DNA of 64,000 nucleotides from Desulfobacterales bacterium (GTDB taxonomy: Bacteria; Desulfobacterota; Desulfobacteria; Desulfobacterales; JAHEIW01): the NCBI GenBank assembly GCA_030066985.1, contig JASJAN010000036.1:1-64000 (forward strand), read 5' to 3'. Shown here piece by piece: positions 23,136 to 31,348 of this stretch. A model generated the notes under the pieces. That model did not search any database. It was given only the letters and a program-made list of their open reading frames with translations, and was not told the origin of the DNA. The translations under genes and the position numbers were made by a program. How positions within the stretch are numbered: position 1 is the first letter of the stretch; every line of letters begins with the position of its first letter.

Positions 23136-24563
23136 TTAAAGACGCGCTAAAAAGTAGGCATCCTTTTGCCCAGGGGTGGCGGCGGTCCCTTGTTTTTTTG
23201 CGTTGATCCACCGGGCAATCAGTCCGCCGGCCAGCAGTGCCAGCAAGAGCCCATATTCCAGCAAAAGAATCCATGTCGGCATAATGCCTGATGGTGCGAT
23301 ATATTTTAAATAGGACAGGGTTACCATGCAGCTAAACAACAACCAGGCCACCGTTGGATAAAAGCATAAAAACGGAATTAACATAATCACATACCAGGGA
23401 TGCAATGATGCTGGCATCAAGACAATCAACAATCCTGTCAGAATGAAGGCATATCGGATGGCCAGGTCCGATGGCTTGTTTTTAAAAAAAATAACCAATC
23501 CGGCGGCGGCCAGGCCGAGCAAAAATATGAGGCTCCAAACCGAATAATGTATTTGCGGCAGCAGCCGCATTAAGGCTGTTTTGACCCCCAGGTTAAAGCT
23601 TTCATATGGGTTTTGTAAATATATCGGTAAAAACCCCAAAACCTTACGCCCAGCTCCCAAAAAAGGCAGATAAAACAAAAAAACCGACACAGCAAATGCG
23701 AAGCATCCTTTGATGCGGTTGCCGCGGTTTAACAATGTGGGCAGTAGCAGCGCCGGATAAAGCTTGATGGCACTTGAGACCGCCAAGGCAGCGACAGCTG
23801 GTGTCTGTTTATGAATGGCATACAGATAAAACGCCAGTACCATCCAAAAAACGGTCAAGCCCTCCAGGTGGCCGCTGTAAGCGATTTCAAAAATCACCAG
23901 CGGGTTCCAGGCATATATTGAAATCCGCCAGCCTTCATACCCATAAACCCTTAAAAGCGCCAGCAGCACAAACAGCGTCAGTACATCAAAAAGGCTCATG
24001 AGGCCCTTATAACCGGTAACGTTGTTGCCAGCGATCAGATGAAATAGCCGGAAAAACAGCTGGGCACCGGGTGGATACAGGGTCGGGTATGATTTACGAT
24101 TGATATGTGGGTATACCTGATCGTCGCGCTGCTCTTTCAGTTCAGCGGCATCCGGCGGGTACACGTAAGGATTAATGCCGTTTTGTTGAACCCGCCCATC
24201 CCAGATATAACGATACATATCTTTTGATAGCACCTCGGGCTCAGCGGGCACCAATAAGGCTCTGAATAACACCGCAAACAGCATAATGATGGAAACTATG
24301 CGAATAGATCCGCTCCATCTGGCGCGGAATTTAAAGATGAGATAAATGCTGATCAAGTAGAGCAGGCTTAACACAAAAAATATGAAAACATACAATTGGA
24401 TACGGGTTGCTGCGAGCAGCTGACTGAAACCCAACATCGATTGAAGCCTGAAATTCAAAAAGTAAATCACACCCGAAACAACCCCCAGACCCACAATGGT
24501 CATAAATACTGGATGAAAAGGGGAATCGAGTTGCCTAGCTTGATGCGGTTTTTCCAAATCCAT
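23136..24563 (-). CDS. Multi-spanning glycosyltransferase (GT87/DUF2029-like)
   Basis: 475 residues with about 11-12 predicted membrane segments. A large first extracytoplasmic loop holds the acidic motif KDMYRYIWDGRVQQNGINPY, typical of lipid-linked-sugar-dependent (GT-C) transferases, followed by YPTLYPPGAQLFF. The loop Asp is normally catalytic. GT87/DUF2029 proteins transfer mannose or similar sugars from polyprenyl phosphate. The gene overlaps its upstream neighbour by 29 nt and is followed after 26 bp by a DPM1-like gene that could supply the donor. The acceptor is unknown; a surface glycan or glycolipid is the natural guess. Confidence 0.82.
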   Translation of the reverse strand: MDLEKPHQARQLDSPFHPVFMTIVGLGVVSGVIYFLNFRLQSMLGFSQLLAATRIQLYVFIFFVLSLLYLISIYLIFKFRARWSGSIRIVSIIMLFAVLFRALLVPAEPEVLSKDMYRYIWDGRVQQNGINPYVYPPDAAELKEQRDDQVYPHINRKSYPTLYPPGAQLFFRLFHLIAGNNVTGYKGLMSLFDVLTLFVLLALLRVYGYEGWRISIYAWNPLVIFEIAYSGHLEGLTVFWMVLAFYLYAIHKQTPAVAALAVSSAIKLYPALLLPTLLNRGNRIKGCFAFAVSVFLFYLPFLGAGRKVLGFLPIYLQNPYESFNLGVKTALMRLLPQIHYSVWSLIFLLGLAAAGLVIFFKNKPSDLAIRYAFILTGLLIVLMPASLHPWYVIMLIPFLCFYPTVAWLLFSCMVTLSYLKYIAPSGIMPTWILLLEYGLLLALLAGGLIARWINAKKQGTAATPGQKDAYFLARL

Positions 24564-26034
24564 GTTTCACCGAAAGAAAGAACACATAGAAAAAGCCGGA
24601 GGTATAAATCAAAAGGAAGGGGCTGACCAGATACTTGCTGAAAAGCAAGAACATGAGAAGCCCGGTTAGGGAATATAGCCCGAGAAAAAGTTCTAGAATG
24701 GATACGGCATTCAATGGAATGGCATAACGTTTGTTTTTCCAGCGTTCGCCCTTTTGCCGGATGCCATATTTGGGGGTGCGAATGAATCCGCTTTTTATAT
24801 CAAACAGGGCCTCCAGGACGGCCTTGGTGTTGTTGACGGCTATTCCGGTACCCAGGCACATCAAAAAGGGTAGATATTTGATGCGGGTTTTCCAGTCGCG
24901 GTAAAGAATGCGCTGGGAAAAAAGGTACAGAGATGATGGACCAAAGGTTGCCAGGCACAACACGGTAAAAATCATAATCGGGTACGCCAGAGAGTCAAAA
25001 AACCATTGGCTGTAGAGCATTGGAATGGATGTCAATACGACCAGCAGCATCATCGGGTGGACCATGTAGTGGGTTAGATGCAAAAATGCCTGGATCTTCA
25101 CCAGCCAAGACACATCCGACTTTAACAACTTGCCCAGGTTTTTCCTGGCGGTTTGAATCGAGCCTTTGGCCCAGCGATGCTGCTGGGATTTAAACGCATT
25201 GATGGTTACCGGTATCTCGGCCGGACAAACCACCTGCGAGGCAAACATCAGCCGCCATCCCTTCAGCTGGGCCCTGTAGCTTAGATCCAGATCTTCCGTA
25301 AGGGTATCGGCCTGCCATCCGCCGGCCTCCTCGATGGTTTTTTTGCGCCAGATGCCGCCGGTGCCGTTAAAGTTCATAAACAGCCCGCCCCAGGCCCGTG
25401 ATGCCTGCTCGACACCAAAGTGACCATCGATTCCGATGGATTGCGCACGGGTCAGCAAGGAATAGTCACTATTGATATGGCCCCAGCGGGTTTGCAGCAT
25501 GCCGATCTGGGGGTCCTGAAAATAGGGTATCGATTCTTTGAGGAAATCTGGACCGGGAATAAAATCAGCATCAAAAACAGCCACCAGCGATCCCTTGGCG
25601 GTATTGAGTCCCTCTCTGAGAGCGCCGGCTTTAAACCCGCGTCGGTTGGTGCGATGAATATGGACAATATCGATGCCTGCGGCTTGCATTCGGGCCACTA
25701 TGGCGCTCGCAATGTCAACGGTGTCATCGGTTGAATCATCTAGCACTTGCACTTCCAGCAGGTTTTTTGGATAGTCGATGTGGCAAACGGATTCGATCAG
25801 TCGTTTCACCACATAGCGCTCGTTGTAAATGGGCAGCTGAATGGTGACGTGGGGCCAGTCTTTGGGTGTTATGTACTGATAAAAGGCATCTTTGATGCGT
25901 TGATGCTTTTGGGCCGCTTTTGAATAATTCAGGCGGTACATGAGCATCAGAAACCAGCAATTCATGCCATAGGTCAAAAGCGCTGCCAGGGCAAAGAGAT
26001 AAATGCCGAGCCAAATATATTGAACAAGATCCAT
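24535..26034 (-). CDS. Membrane family 2 glycosyltransferase, cellulose-synthase-like
   Basis: 499 residues. An N-terminal membrane segment precedes a cytoplasmic GT-A domain: VTIQLPIYNERYVVKRLIES, DDSTDD, FDADF and TEDLDLSYR. The QQHRWAKGS motif (Q/RxxRW) marks the processive beta-glycosyltransferases. Four or more C-terminal membrane segments follow. Its general layout matches cellulose/mannan synthase-like (CslA-type) enzymes. The longer frame starts at TTG 26040, but ATG 26034 is preferred. It is the first gene of the minus-strand run, so it is probably the promoter-proximal gene; no clear promoter is visible. Confidence 0.88.
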   Translation of the reverse strand: MDLVQYIWLGIYLFALAALLTYGMNCWFLMLMYRLNYSKAAQKHQRIKDAFYQYITPKDWPHVTIQLPIYNERYVVKRLIESVCHIDYPKNLLEVQVLDDSTDDTVDIASAIVARMQAAGIDIVHIHRTNRRGFKAGALREGLNTAKGSLVAVFDADFIPGPDFLKESIPYFQDPQIGMLQTRWGHINSDYSLLTRAQSIGIDGHFGVEQASRAWGGLFMNFNGTGGIWRKKTIEEAGGWQADTLTEDLDLSYRAQLKGWRLMFASQVVCPAEIPVTINAFKSQQHRWAKGSIQTARKNLGKLLKSDVSWLVKIQAFLHLTHYMVHPMMLLVVLTSIPMLYSQWFFDSLAYPIMIFTVLCLATFGPSSLYLFSQRILYRDWKTRIKYLPFLMCLGTGIAVNNTKAVLEALFDIKSGFIRTPKYGIRQKGERWKNKRYAIPLNAVSILELFLGLYSLTGLLMFLLFSKYLVSPFLLIYTSGFFYVFFLSVKHGFGKTASS

Positions 26035-26247
26035 GATCAATCAGATAAAGTTAGGGTGGAGGGGGGCAGTATCGGCTTGCTGAGCCGCAATATTATAAGA
26101 ATGTTGCGCGTGGCAAACTGCGCATCTATTTTGCCCAGAATCTTTTCTGTCTAGCCTCCTTGTCTAAGCGATTGGTGGTTAAAAATCAATGAAAAACGGC
26201 AAAAACATTGATCAGATCAATAGCCGCTAACGGTTATCCTGGGGTAT

Positions 26248-26991
26248 CTATTTTTTTGGAGCGATGATGAAAATCAGCCCATTTTTTTCACTATAATGTT
26301 CTATTGTGAATCCAGTTTGTTGCAAGGTGCTTTGGGTCCATTGCGGGCAAATACGTAATTTTCGATAGGCGCTTTTGTGCATCACCCATTGGCCTTTGCT
26401 TTTTTCATAGACGATATCATGTACTTTGACAGTGTTTTTTTCATACTCCAGAAAACAGGTAAAAAGGGTTGTATCATCGCTGCGGACCGGGATAAAGCGA
26501 TCCAGCCCGACCAGCTCGGCTGACAAATTTCGAAACGATAGAATCAGCCGGCCGCCGGGCAGCAGTGCATCATGCGCCTGCTGTACCAGGGCTGCAGCAT
26601 TTTCAAGGGATTCCAAATGGGTCAGCGTATCGCCCATGCAGACCACCAGTTCGATATTGTCGCGGACGTAGTTGCTGAAATTTGATAGATCATCGCAAAT
26701 AGGTTCAATCGGCAGATGCGGCGCGATTTGCTTCAGTTGTTCCAATAGCCGGGCACTTAGATCCAAGGCGACAACACGAAATCCCAATTCAGCCAGCGGG
26801 ATGGATTGAAACCCGCAGCCGGCGCCCAGATCAAATGCCCGGCCGCGATTCATCGACTGAATACCGTTCGCTTTAAAAAAGGCTCTATTTTCCGTTAGAT
26901 TCCTTTCGACACCGCCGGCAATCCAGGCGTAATACTTTGCAAGATGATTGTCATAATGTTCGCGAACGCTAACCATGGCTGAAGGTCTCAT
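26248..26991 (-). CDS. Class I SAM-dependent methyltransferase
   Basis: About 247 residues. Motif I is FDLGAGCGFQSIPLAELG; the acidic end of strand 2 is VVALDLSARLLEQL; CDDLSNF and VVCMGDTLTHLES follow as motifs II-III. The N-terminal MVSVREHYDNHLAKYYAWIAGG resembles small-molecule methyltransferases. The long frame begins at TTG 27024, but a hairpin terminator at 27013-27057 overlaps that start, so ATG 26991 or 26976 is more likely. It stands alone between the glycosyltransferase run and dodecin. The substrate is unknown, perhaps a glycan or lipid given its neighbours. Confidence 0.82.
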   Translation of the reverse strand: MRPSAMVSVREHYDNHLAKYYAWIAGGVERNLTENRAFFKANGIQSMNRGRAFDLGAGCGFQSIPLAELGFRVVALDLSARLLEQLKQIAPHLPIEPICDDLSNFSNYVRDNIELVVCMGDTLTHLESLENAAALVQQAHDALLPGGRLILSFRNLSAELVGLDRFIPVRSDDTTLFTCFLEYEKNTVKVHDIVYEKSKGQWVMHKSAYRKLRICPQWTQSTLQQTGFTIEHYSEKNGLIFIIAPKK

Positions 26992-27012
26992 TTTTTTTGC
27001 GCCATAAAATAA

Positions 27013-27057
27013 ATAAACCCCCAAAAGAAGCGCTTAGAATTCGTTTTGGAGGTTTAT
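27013..27057 (-). terminator. Terminator after dodecin
   Basis: ATAAACC-C-CCAAAA pairs with TTTTGG-A-GGTTTAT (14-bp stem with one mismatch), and TTATTTTA follows in the minus direction. It separates dodecin from the methyltransferase. Confidence 0.7.
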
Positions 27058-27112
27058 CTTTTTACAACGATCAGCATGTATTTTAGGGGTTGATGACTTT
27101 ACAGCTGTCGGC

Positions 27113-27328
27113 TTAACCTTCGCCGCCGTATTTAAAGGACAGATTCACCAGCGCACGGAAAGCGACAACCTGGCCGTTTTCAACTTTCATATCCAGCTTG
27201 TCAATTTCGGCTACTCTCAGATCTCTCAGAGATTTGCCCGCGGTTTCAACTGCATTTTTGGCGGCCTCTTCCCATGAAGTCGGACTCGTTCCTACCAGTC
27301 TGATGACTTTGTACACACTGTCAGCCAT
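27113..27328 (-). CDS. Dodecin family protein
   Basis: 71 residues. The dodecin pattern is complete: YKVIRLVGTSPTSWEEAAKN, then the short helix KNAVETAGKSLRDLR, RVAEIDKLDMKVENGQ and a final strand VAFRALVNLSFKY. Dodecins form hollow dodecamers that bind and store flavins or CoA-type ligands. The flavin-sandwiching Trp is present in TSWEEA. I start at ATG 27328, because AAAGGAGG lies just upstream; a longer frame to 27373 has no such site. A short leader frame and a hairpin lie 160 bp upstream. Monocistronic, ending at the hairpin at 27013. Confidence 0.92.
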   Translation of the reverse strand: MADSVYKVIRLVGTSPTSWEEAAKNAVETAGKSLRDLRVAEIDKLDMKVENGQVVAFRALVNLSFKYGGEG

Positions 27329-27449
27329 TTTTCCTCCTTTCTTGCAGCGTTGAGCGCAATGTCGATGGATCACTTATAGCGCCGGCGGTCCGTTTGCTTT
27401 ACACCGGCGCAGCGAATGTTTTAGCCCTTTTGATTCTTGCGGGCACAAA

Positions 27450-27488
27450 AAAGCCTCCATACGAGCGAGGAACGCCGTTGGAGGCTTT
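27450..27488 (-). terminator. Hairpin with T-run upstream of dodecin
   Basis: A perfect 10-bp stem (AAAGCCTCCA / TGGAGGCTTT, 19-nt loop) is followed by a T6 run in the minus direction. It could end the sigma-factor operon or act as an attenuator for dodecin. Confidence 0.7.
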
Positions 27489-27519
27489 AAACGCGTAATT
27501 TGGTATAATCTCTGATCAT
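27487..27519 (-). CDS. Putative 10-residue leader peptide
   Basis: An ATG preceded 5 nt upstream by AGGAGG opens a 10-codon frame (MIRDYTKLRV) whose stop codon lies inside the first arm of the adjacent terminator. This layout is that of a transcription-attenuation leader, but the peptide has no striking run of one amino acid. It is a hypothesis from layout only. Confidence 0.3.
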   Translation of the reverse strand: MIRDYTKLRV

Positions 27520-27796
27520 CAACTCCTCCTTTTATAAACCCAGTACAGGATGAATGGCATGTGGCAAAACTGAAACGATACTGCCTAGTCAAAGAAGGAA
27601 TGCGATATGTGGGTTCGTCTACAATCGACCGAACCCCGCGCTGGTAAAACCGGTTTCAAATAAAAGCGAAATGCAGGTTGTGTATGAAAGGTAAGTTAAA
27701 CAATGCGCGGACTAAAGTCAAGCGTGAAAAAAGGCGGGTTTAAAGCATCTGCATATTGTAAACGAGGGTAAAAGACGCTTCGTAAAAGAATTTATC

Positions 27797-28204
27797 TTAG
27801 CGCCAATCTTTATAGGATGTTTTCAGTTGCTGAAACCGATCGGCACCAATAATCTCCCTGACGCGGATAACAAAACCCAGACGCTCATTGGCCAGGTCAG
27901 TGCGAGCTTTCTCAAGGCGTTGGAACTGTTTGCGGACTTTGGCATCATCGACAGGTTCTTTCCCCAGGAGCGTATCGAGTTCAAACTGTTCCCTTTTTAC
28001 CGCGCTTTTCAGATCGATGAGCTTGCGATGGCTGTCTTCATATAGTCCATCTAACTGACGGACCTCATTTGAGGTCAGATTGAGATTTTTCACCACCTTT
28101 TTATTGTACCACCACTTACCGGAAGGCACATCCTGCGCATTGACAATTGCGGGCAGGCTTATCACCAAGATCGGCAGCATAGCCATCAAGACCTTTTTCA
28201 ACAT
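27797..28204 (-). CDS. Spy/CpxP-like periplasmic stress protein
   Basis: 135 residues. A signal peptide (MLKKVLMAMLPILVISLPA to NAQ) is followed by an all-helical, charged mature protein with the Spy/CpxP/ZraP layout: KKVVKNLNLTSNEVRQLDGLY, where NLT-x-x-EVRQL corresponds to the LTxxQ motif, and a second copy-like helix LANERLGFVIRVREIIGADRF. Such proteins are periplasmic chaperones or metal-stress sensors. Its start overlaps the anti-sigma gene by 7 nt, so it is the third gene of the sigma operon and a plausible target and feedback element of that sigma factor. Confidence 0.78.
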   Translation of the reverse strand: MLKKVLMAMLPILVISLPAIVNAQDVPSGKWWYNKKVVKNLNLTSNEVRQLDGLYEDSHRKLIDLKSAVKREQFELDTLLGKEPVDDAKVRKQFQRLEKARTDLANERLGFVIRVREIIGADRFQQLKTSYKDWR

Positions 28205-28746
28205 CTTGCGGGTCCTTTCATCGTTAATGCGGATATTTGAGGGGTGTCTTCTGTGGCCGGAATGAGAAATTCCAGAAACTCTTCATCCGGGTTCAAATCG
28301 GTTTCACCAACAATTTCCAGATAGACCGTTGGCAGCGCGTTTTCCACCAGATCATTTATCTCTGTCATCAGCCTCTCTGCTTCTACCATATTTTTTGCTA
28401 AATTTCCAACACTACCTGGCTGCCGGCTTTGAATTAAAACTGTTGCCCAGACGACGATAACAGTGGCGGCGACGGCCGCAGCGCCAAAAGCAAATTTCCA
28501 GCTCAAAAATGGCACTTTAACCCTGTCGGTGTCGATGCTTACCCGCTTGCGGGGCTCAGGTGCATAGCGCTTGGCCAGTTGCCCAAAGCGTGACAGCTCC
28601 TGTTGTAAACGCTCCGCTTGCAGTCGACAATCAGCGCATTCATTCAAATGCTGTTTTAAGCTCTGGGACAGATCGGTTTCATCGATCACTGCCTGTAGAA
28701 TGTCTTTTTCTCCCAGATGAGAAGCAATTGAGTTGTGATGACTCAC
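28198..28746 (-). CDS. Anti-sigma factor with zinc-finger (ZAS-like) domain
   Basis: 182 residues. The N-terminal cytoplasmic part carries the zinc anti-sigma motif His-x3-Cys-x2-Cys in KQHLNECADCRLQAERLQQ (31-49). A single membrane span follows (FAFGAAAVAATVIVVWATVL, about 85-104). The periplasmic C-terminal part is about 75 residues long with acidic segments. It overlaps the sigma gene by 4 nt (ATGA-type), so the two are translationally coupled. It should hold the sigma factor inactive until an envelope or redox signal releases it. The last residues overlap the Spy-like gene. Confidence 0.85.
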   Translation of the reverse strand: MSHHNSIASHLGEKDILQAVIDETDLSQSLKQHLNECADCRLQAERLQQELSRFGQLAKRYAPEPRKRVSIDTDRVKVPFLSWKFAFGAAAVAATVIVVWATVLIQSRQPGSVGNLAKNMVEAERLMTEINDLVENALPTVYLEIVGETDLNPDEEFLEFLIPATEDTPQISALTMKGPARC

Positions 28747-29366
28747 GATAAATCCTCCTGAAGAAACTGACGCAAGTCTTTTTCTTTTTTAAATTTTGCC
28801 AAAGCCCGATACAGATGGGTTTTTATGGTGCTTTCGCTTTTCTTCAGTATTTGGGCGATTTCAGCAATGTTCAAATCGTCCATAAAACGCAGCATAAAAA
28901 CCTCGCGTTCCATTTTCGATAATTTCTGGGCGATGCGTTCAACTTGCCGCCAGAAATCTTCAATTAAAACCTGTTCCAGAGCCTCGGGTTTCTCGCGGTG
29001 TTCATCTGCTTCCGGTTGAATCTCGGGGCCCTCATCGGCTGATTGGAAGATGGATCGGACTCTTTTTTTACGAAGATAGTCGTTTACCCGGTTTACGGCG
29101 ATCCTATACAGCCAGCTGCGGAATCGATCCGGCTCACGAAGCCGGGAAATGCTGCGAAAGGCCCGGACAAATACGTCCTGAGTCAAATCTTCAGCATCCA
29201 TTTGCCGATGTATGCGGTAAAAAATCATGCGATATATGTCTCCCTGGTAGCGATCGATCAGTTGATCGAAAGCCAAGCGATTTCCGTCTCTGGCCTTTAT
29301 GACCAGTTGGGTCAGCTGCGGATCAGCGGTTTGAGAGCCAGGCGGTTTATGTGCCGGGGGTGTCAT
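28743..29366 (-). CDS. ECF-type RNA polymerase sigma factor
   Basis: 207 residues, typical of group IV sigma factors. Region 2 is visible as LAFDQLIDRYQGDIYRMIFY, then DAEDLTQDVFVRAFRSI and WLYRIAVNRVNDYLRKK. Region 4 is KLSKMEREVFMLRFMDDLN, then IAQILKKSESTIKTHLYRAL. There is no region 1.1 or 3. The gene heads the operon sigma, anti-sigma, Spy-like protein, so an envelope-stress response is the natural inference. Two further proteins, including the basic periplasmic protein at 29525, may belong to its regulon. No certain ECF promoter is identified in the 150 bp upstream. Confidence 0.92.
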   Translation of the reverse strand: MTPPAHKPPGSQTADPQLTQLVIKARDGNRLAFDQLIDRYQGDIYRMIFYRIHRQMDAEDLTQDVFVRAFRSISRLREPDRFRSWLYRIAVNRVNDYLRKKRVRSIFQSADEGPEIQPEADEHREKPEALEQVLIEDFWRQVERIAQKLSKMEREVFMLRFMDDLNIAEIAQILKKSESTIKTHLYRALAKFKKEKDLRQFLQEDLS

Positions 29367-29524
29367 TTTTCAGTATCTGCCAGTCTATTCGCCCATAAGA
29401 ACAGTTATTAAAAAAGTGTTCTCATCATAATGGCTCAAAATACGATTGTCCACAACTGTTATACGATCATTTTGAAAACCCCTCAACTAAGGCCCTATAA
29501 GGTTGCAGCACACGGTAGGCTCGC

Positions 29525-29923
29525 TTACCAGATGTGCCAGAGATCGCGATCCGCTTGCCGGCCATAGTGTTGACGTAGCCACCAGAATCGCTGTGTATTC
29601 CAGCGTCGATTCCTCTCGTTTTCGTTTTGCTTTAATCGCCGGATATGCCGATTGGATTTATGCAGCCAGCGGTTTATGCGTTTCTTCTCTTTACGTGACA
29701 ATTGTCCATCACTTGCATAAGACCGAAGGTGTTGGCGAATCTTGCGCTGCTCTCTTATCAGCTGCCGTGTTTCATGCCGTGTCAGTTGGCCTTTGTTAAA
29801 GCCTTTCCAGATTTTTTTTTGCTGCTGTTTTAGGCGCTGCTGGTAATTGCCAGCCCATGATGGTCCGCTGAAGATCAATCCTGTCAAACCGACGATCGCC
29901 AGTATCATTAACATTTTTTTCAT
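29525..29923 (-). CDS. Basic periplasmic protein with GQLT/DGQLS repeats
   Basis: 132 residues. A clear signal peptide (MKKMLMILAIVGLTGLIFS to SWA) is followed by a very Arg/Lys/Gln-rich helical protein. Two related units can be seen: FNKGQLTRHETRQLIREQRK and YASDGQLSRKEKKRINRWLH; these resemble small secreted proteins with degenerate EF-hand-like spacing. The C-terminal third is rich in Arg, Trp and His (RFWWLRQHYGRQADRD). The function is unknown; Spy-type stress chaperoning or nucleic-acid/lipid binding are possibilities. GGAGG upstream supports the start. It lies next to the ECF sigma operon on the same strand. Confidence 0.7.
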   Translation of the reverse strand: MKKMLMILAIVGLTGLIFSGPSWAGNYQQRLKQQQKKIWKGFNKGQLTRHETRQLIREQRKIRQHLRSYASDGQLSRKEKKRINRWLHKSNRHIRRLKQNENERNRRWNTQRFWWLRQHYGRQADRDLWHIW

Positions 29924-30144
29924 TTGTCTTTCCTCCTTTTGTCAGATGTTCTGACTGCTAAGACGTGAAAAAGAAAAAAATGGTTTACAAAGATGCGGCC
30001 CCGATTCTCGGCTCAGCTGATTTTCACCTGAATTTCAGCTAGCCGTGTTGATGCCCAGAACACGGATGATATTGTACTTGCATAAGAATGGATTCCTTTG
30101 TAAGAATGCGTCTCTACCTATTGTAAAGAGGGATATAGCCTTTC

Positions 30145-31206
30145 GTGGACCTTAAACGATCCAGCATCAATCAGCTTCCGCTTTCCAAGTTGGATGTGGG
30201 TGCGGCGGCGTCATTTATTGCCCAAACGCAACGATCCGATGGAGAGATTCCCTGGGCTGCGGGCCAAAAATCAGATCCTTGGGACCATATTGAATCTGCC
30301 ATGGGTCTCAGCGTGGGGGGGTATTATAAAGATGCCAGAAGGGCGTTTCGCTGGTTGGCTGACAGGCAGCTGGAAGACGGCAGCTGGTATACCGCCTACC
30401 GCCAAGGTGTTCCCGAAGACAAAACCAGAGACGCCAACCTATCGTCCTATATTGCTGTGGGTTTGTTTCAATATTTTTTAATCACCGGGGACCGCGCCCT
30501 GCTAAAGCAATTGTGGCCAACCCTGATGCGGGCCATTAATTTTGCCCTGAGTCTGCAAACCGCCAATGGTGAGATCTACTGGGCCATCAGCCCCAAAGGC
30601 AATATTGATCGCATGGCACTTTTGACGGGATCCAGTTCCATTTATCTTAGCATCAAATGTGCCCTGGCAATTGCAAAAATTTTAGGGGTTTCCGTCCCCT
30701 CTTGGCAGACTGCCGGTCTCAAGCTGGCCGATGCCATTCAACATAAACCCTATTTGTTTAATATGACCAAATCACGCTATTCGATGGATTGGTTCTATCC
30801 CATTCTGGCAGGTGTGATTACCGGTGAAGCGGCTCAAAAACGGATCGATAAATACTGGAAGAAATTTGTGGTTGAGGACCAGGGGGTGCGCTGCGTATCG
30901 GATAAGCCCTGGGTCACGATTGCAGAAACAGCTGAGCTAACGCTGGCCTTGGCCGCTATGGGCAACCTGGAACTGGCCAGAATCGTTTTCAACTGGGTCA
31001 TTGACCGGCGCTATGAAGACGGGTCATTTTGGTGCGGATTTACCTACCCGGACCTGGTCATCTGGCCCGAGGATAAACTTACCTGGACCAATGCGGTGAT
31101 GCTAATTGCCGCAGATGCGATTTACAACTTAACCCATGCAAGCGAGCTGTTCAGCCATCAATTCTGGGCGACATCCAGGCTATCACCGTTTGCCAATTCT
31201 ACCTGA
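30145..31206 (+). CDS. Alpha/alpha-toroid protein (prenyltransferase/glycosidase-like)
   Basis: 353 residues made of helix pairs of an (alpha/alpha)6 barrel. Repeated motifs resemble the QW/terpene-cyclase type: FIAQTQRSDGEIPWAAG, WLADRQLEDGSWYTAYRQG, FALSLQTANGEIYWAIS, and VIDRRYEDGSFWCGFTYPD. The conserved QxxDGxW pattern occurs four times. Such proteins are annotated as prenyltransferase or squalene-oxidase-repeat proteins, and some are glycan hydrolases; a catalytic DXDD motif is not seen. The start is GTG with AGAGGG upstream. It is followed by an acyltransferase gene and is near glycosyltransferase and methyltransferase genes, so a glycan or lipid role is likely. Confidence 0.7.
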   Translation: MDLKRSSINQLPLSKLDVGAAASFIAQTQRSDGEIPWAAGQKSDPWDHIESAMGLSVGGYYKDARRAFRWLADRQLEDGSWYTAYRQGVPEDKTRDANLSSYIAVGLFQYFLITGDRALLKQLWPTLMRAINFALSLQTANGEIYWAISPKGNIDRMALLTGSSSIYLSIKCALAIAKILGVSVPSWQTAGLKLADAIQHKPYLFNMTKSRYSMDWFYPILAGVITGEAAQKRIDKYWKKFVVEDQGVRCVSDKPWVTIAETAELTLALAAMGNLELARIVFNWVIDRRYEDGSFWCGFTYPDLVIWPEDKLTWTNAVMLIAADAIYNLTHASELFSHQFWATSRLSPFANST

Positions 31207-31348
31207 GTGGTCCTATCAAGCATGGACAATAGCGATTGGAATAGTTTTACCACCGGGAAAATATAGACCAAAGAGGGTTGTCTTGATGATGACCTAAGCC
31301 CCATTCCAAAACGGGAAACAGCATCTTTGTGAATACCATTAAAGGGCA

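Larger units (their letters stand above)
27329..27796. other. Leader region of dodecin
   Basis: About 470 bp between dodecin and the Spy-like gene. It holds a minus-strand mini-frame and terminator (listed separately) and a possible minus-strand promoter TTGACT (near 27721) about 17 bp before TAACTT. No other gene is supported. Confidence 0.4.
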
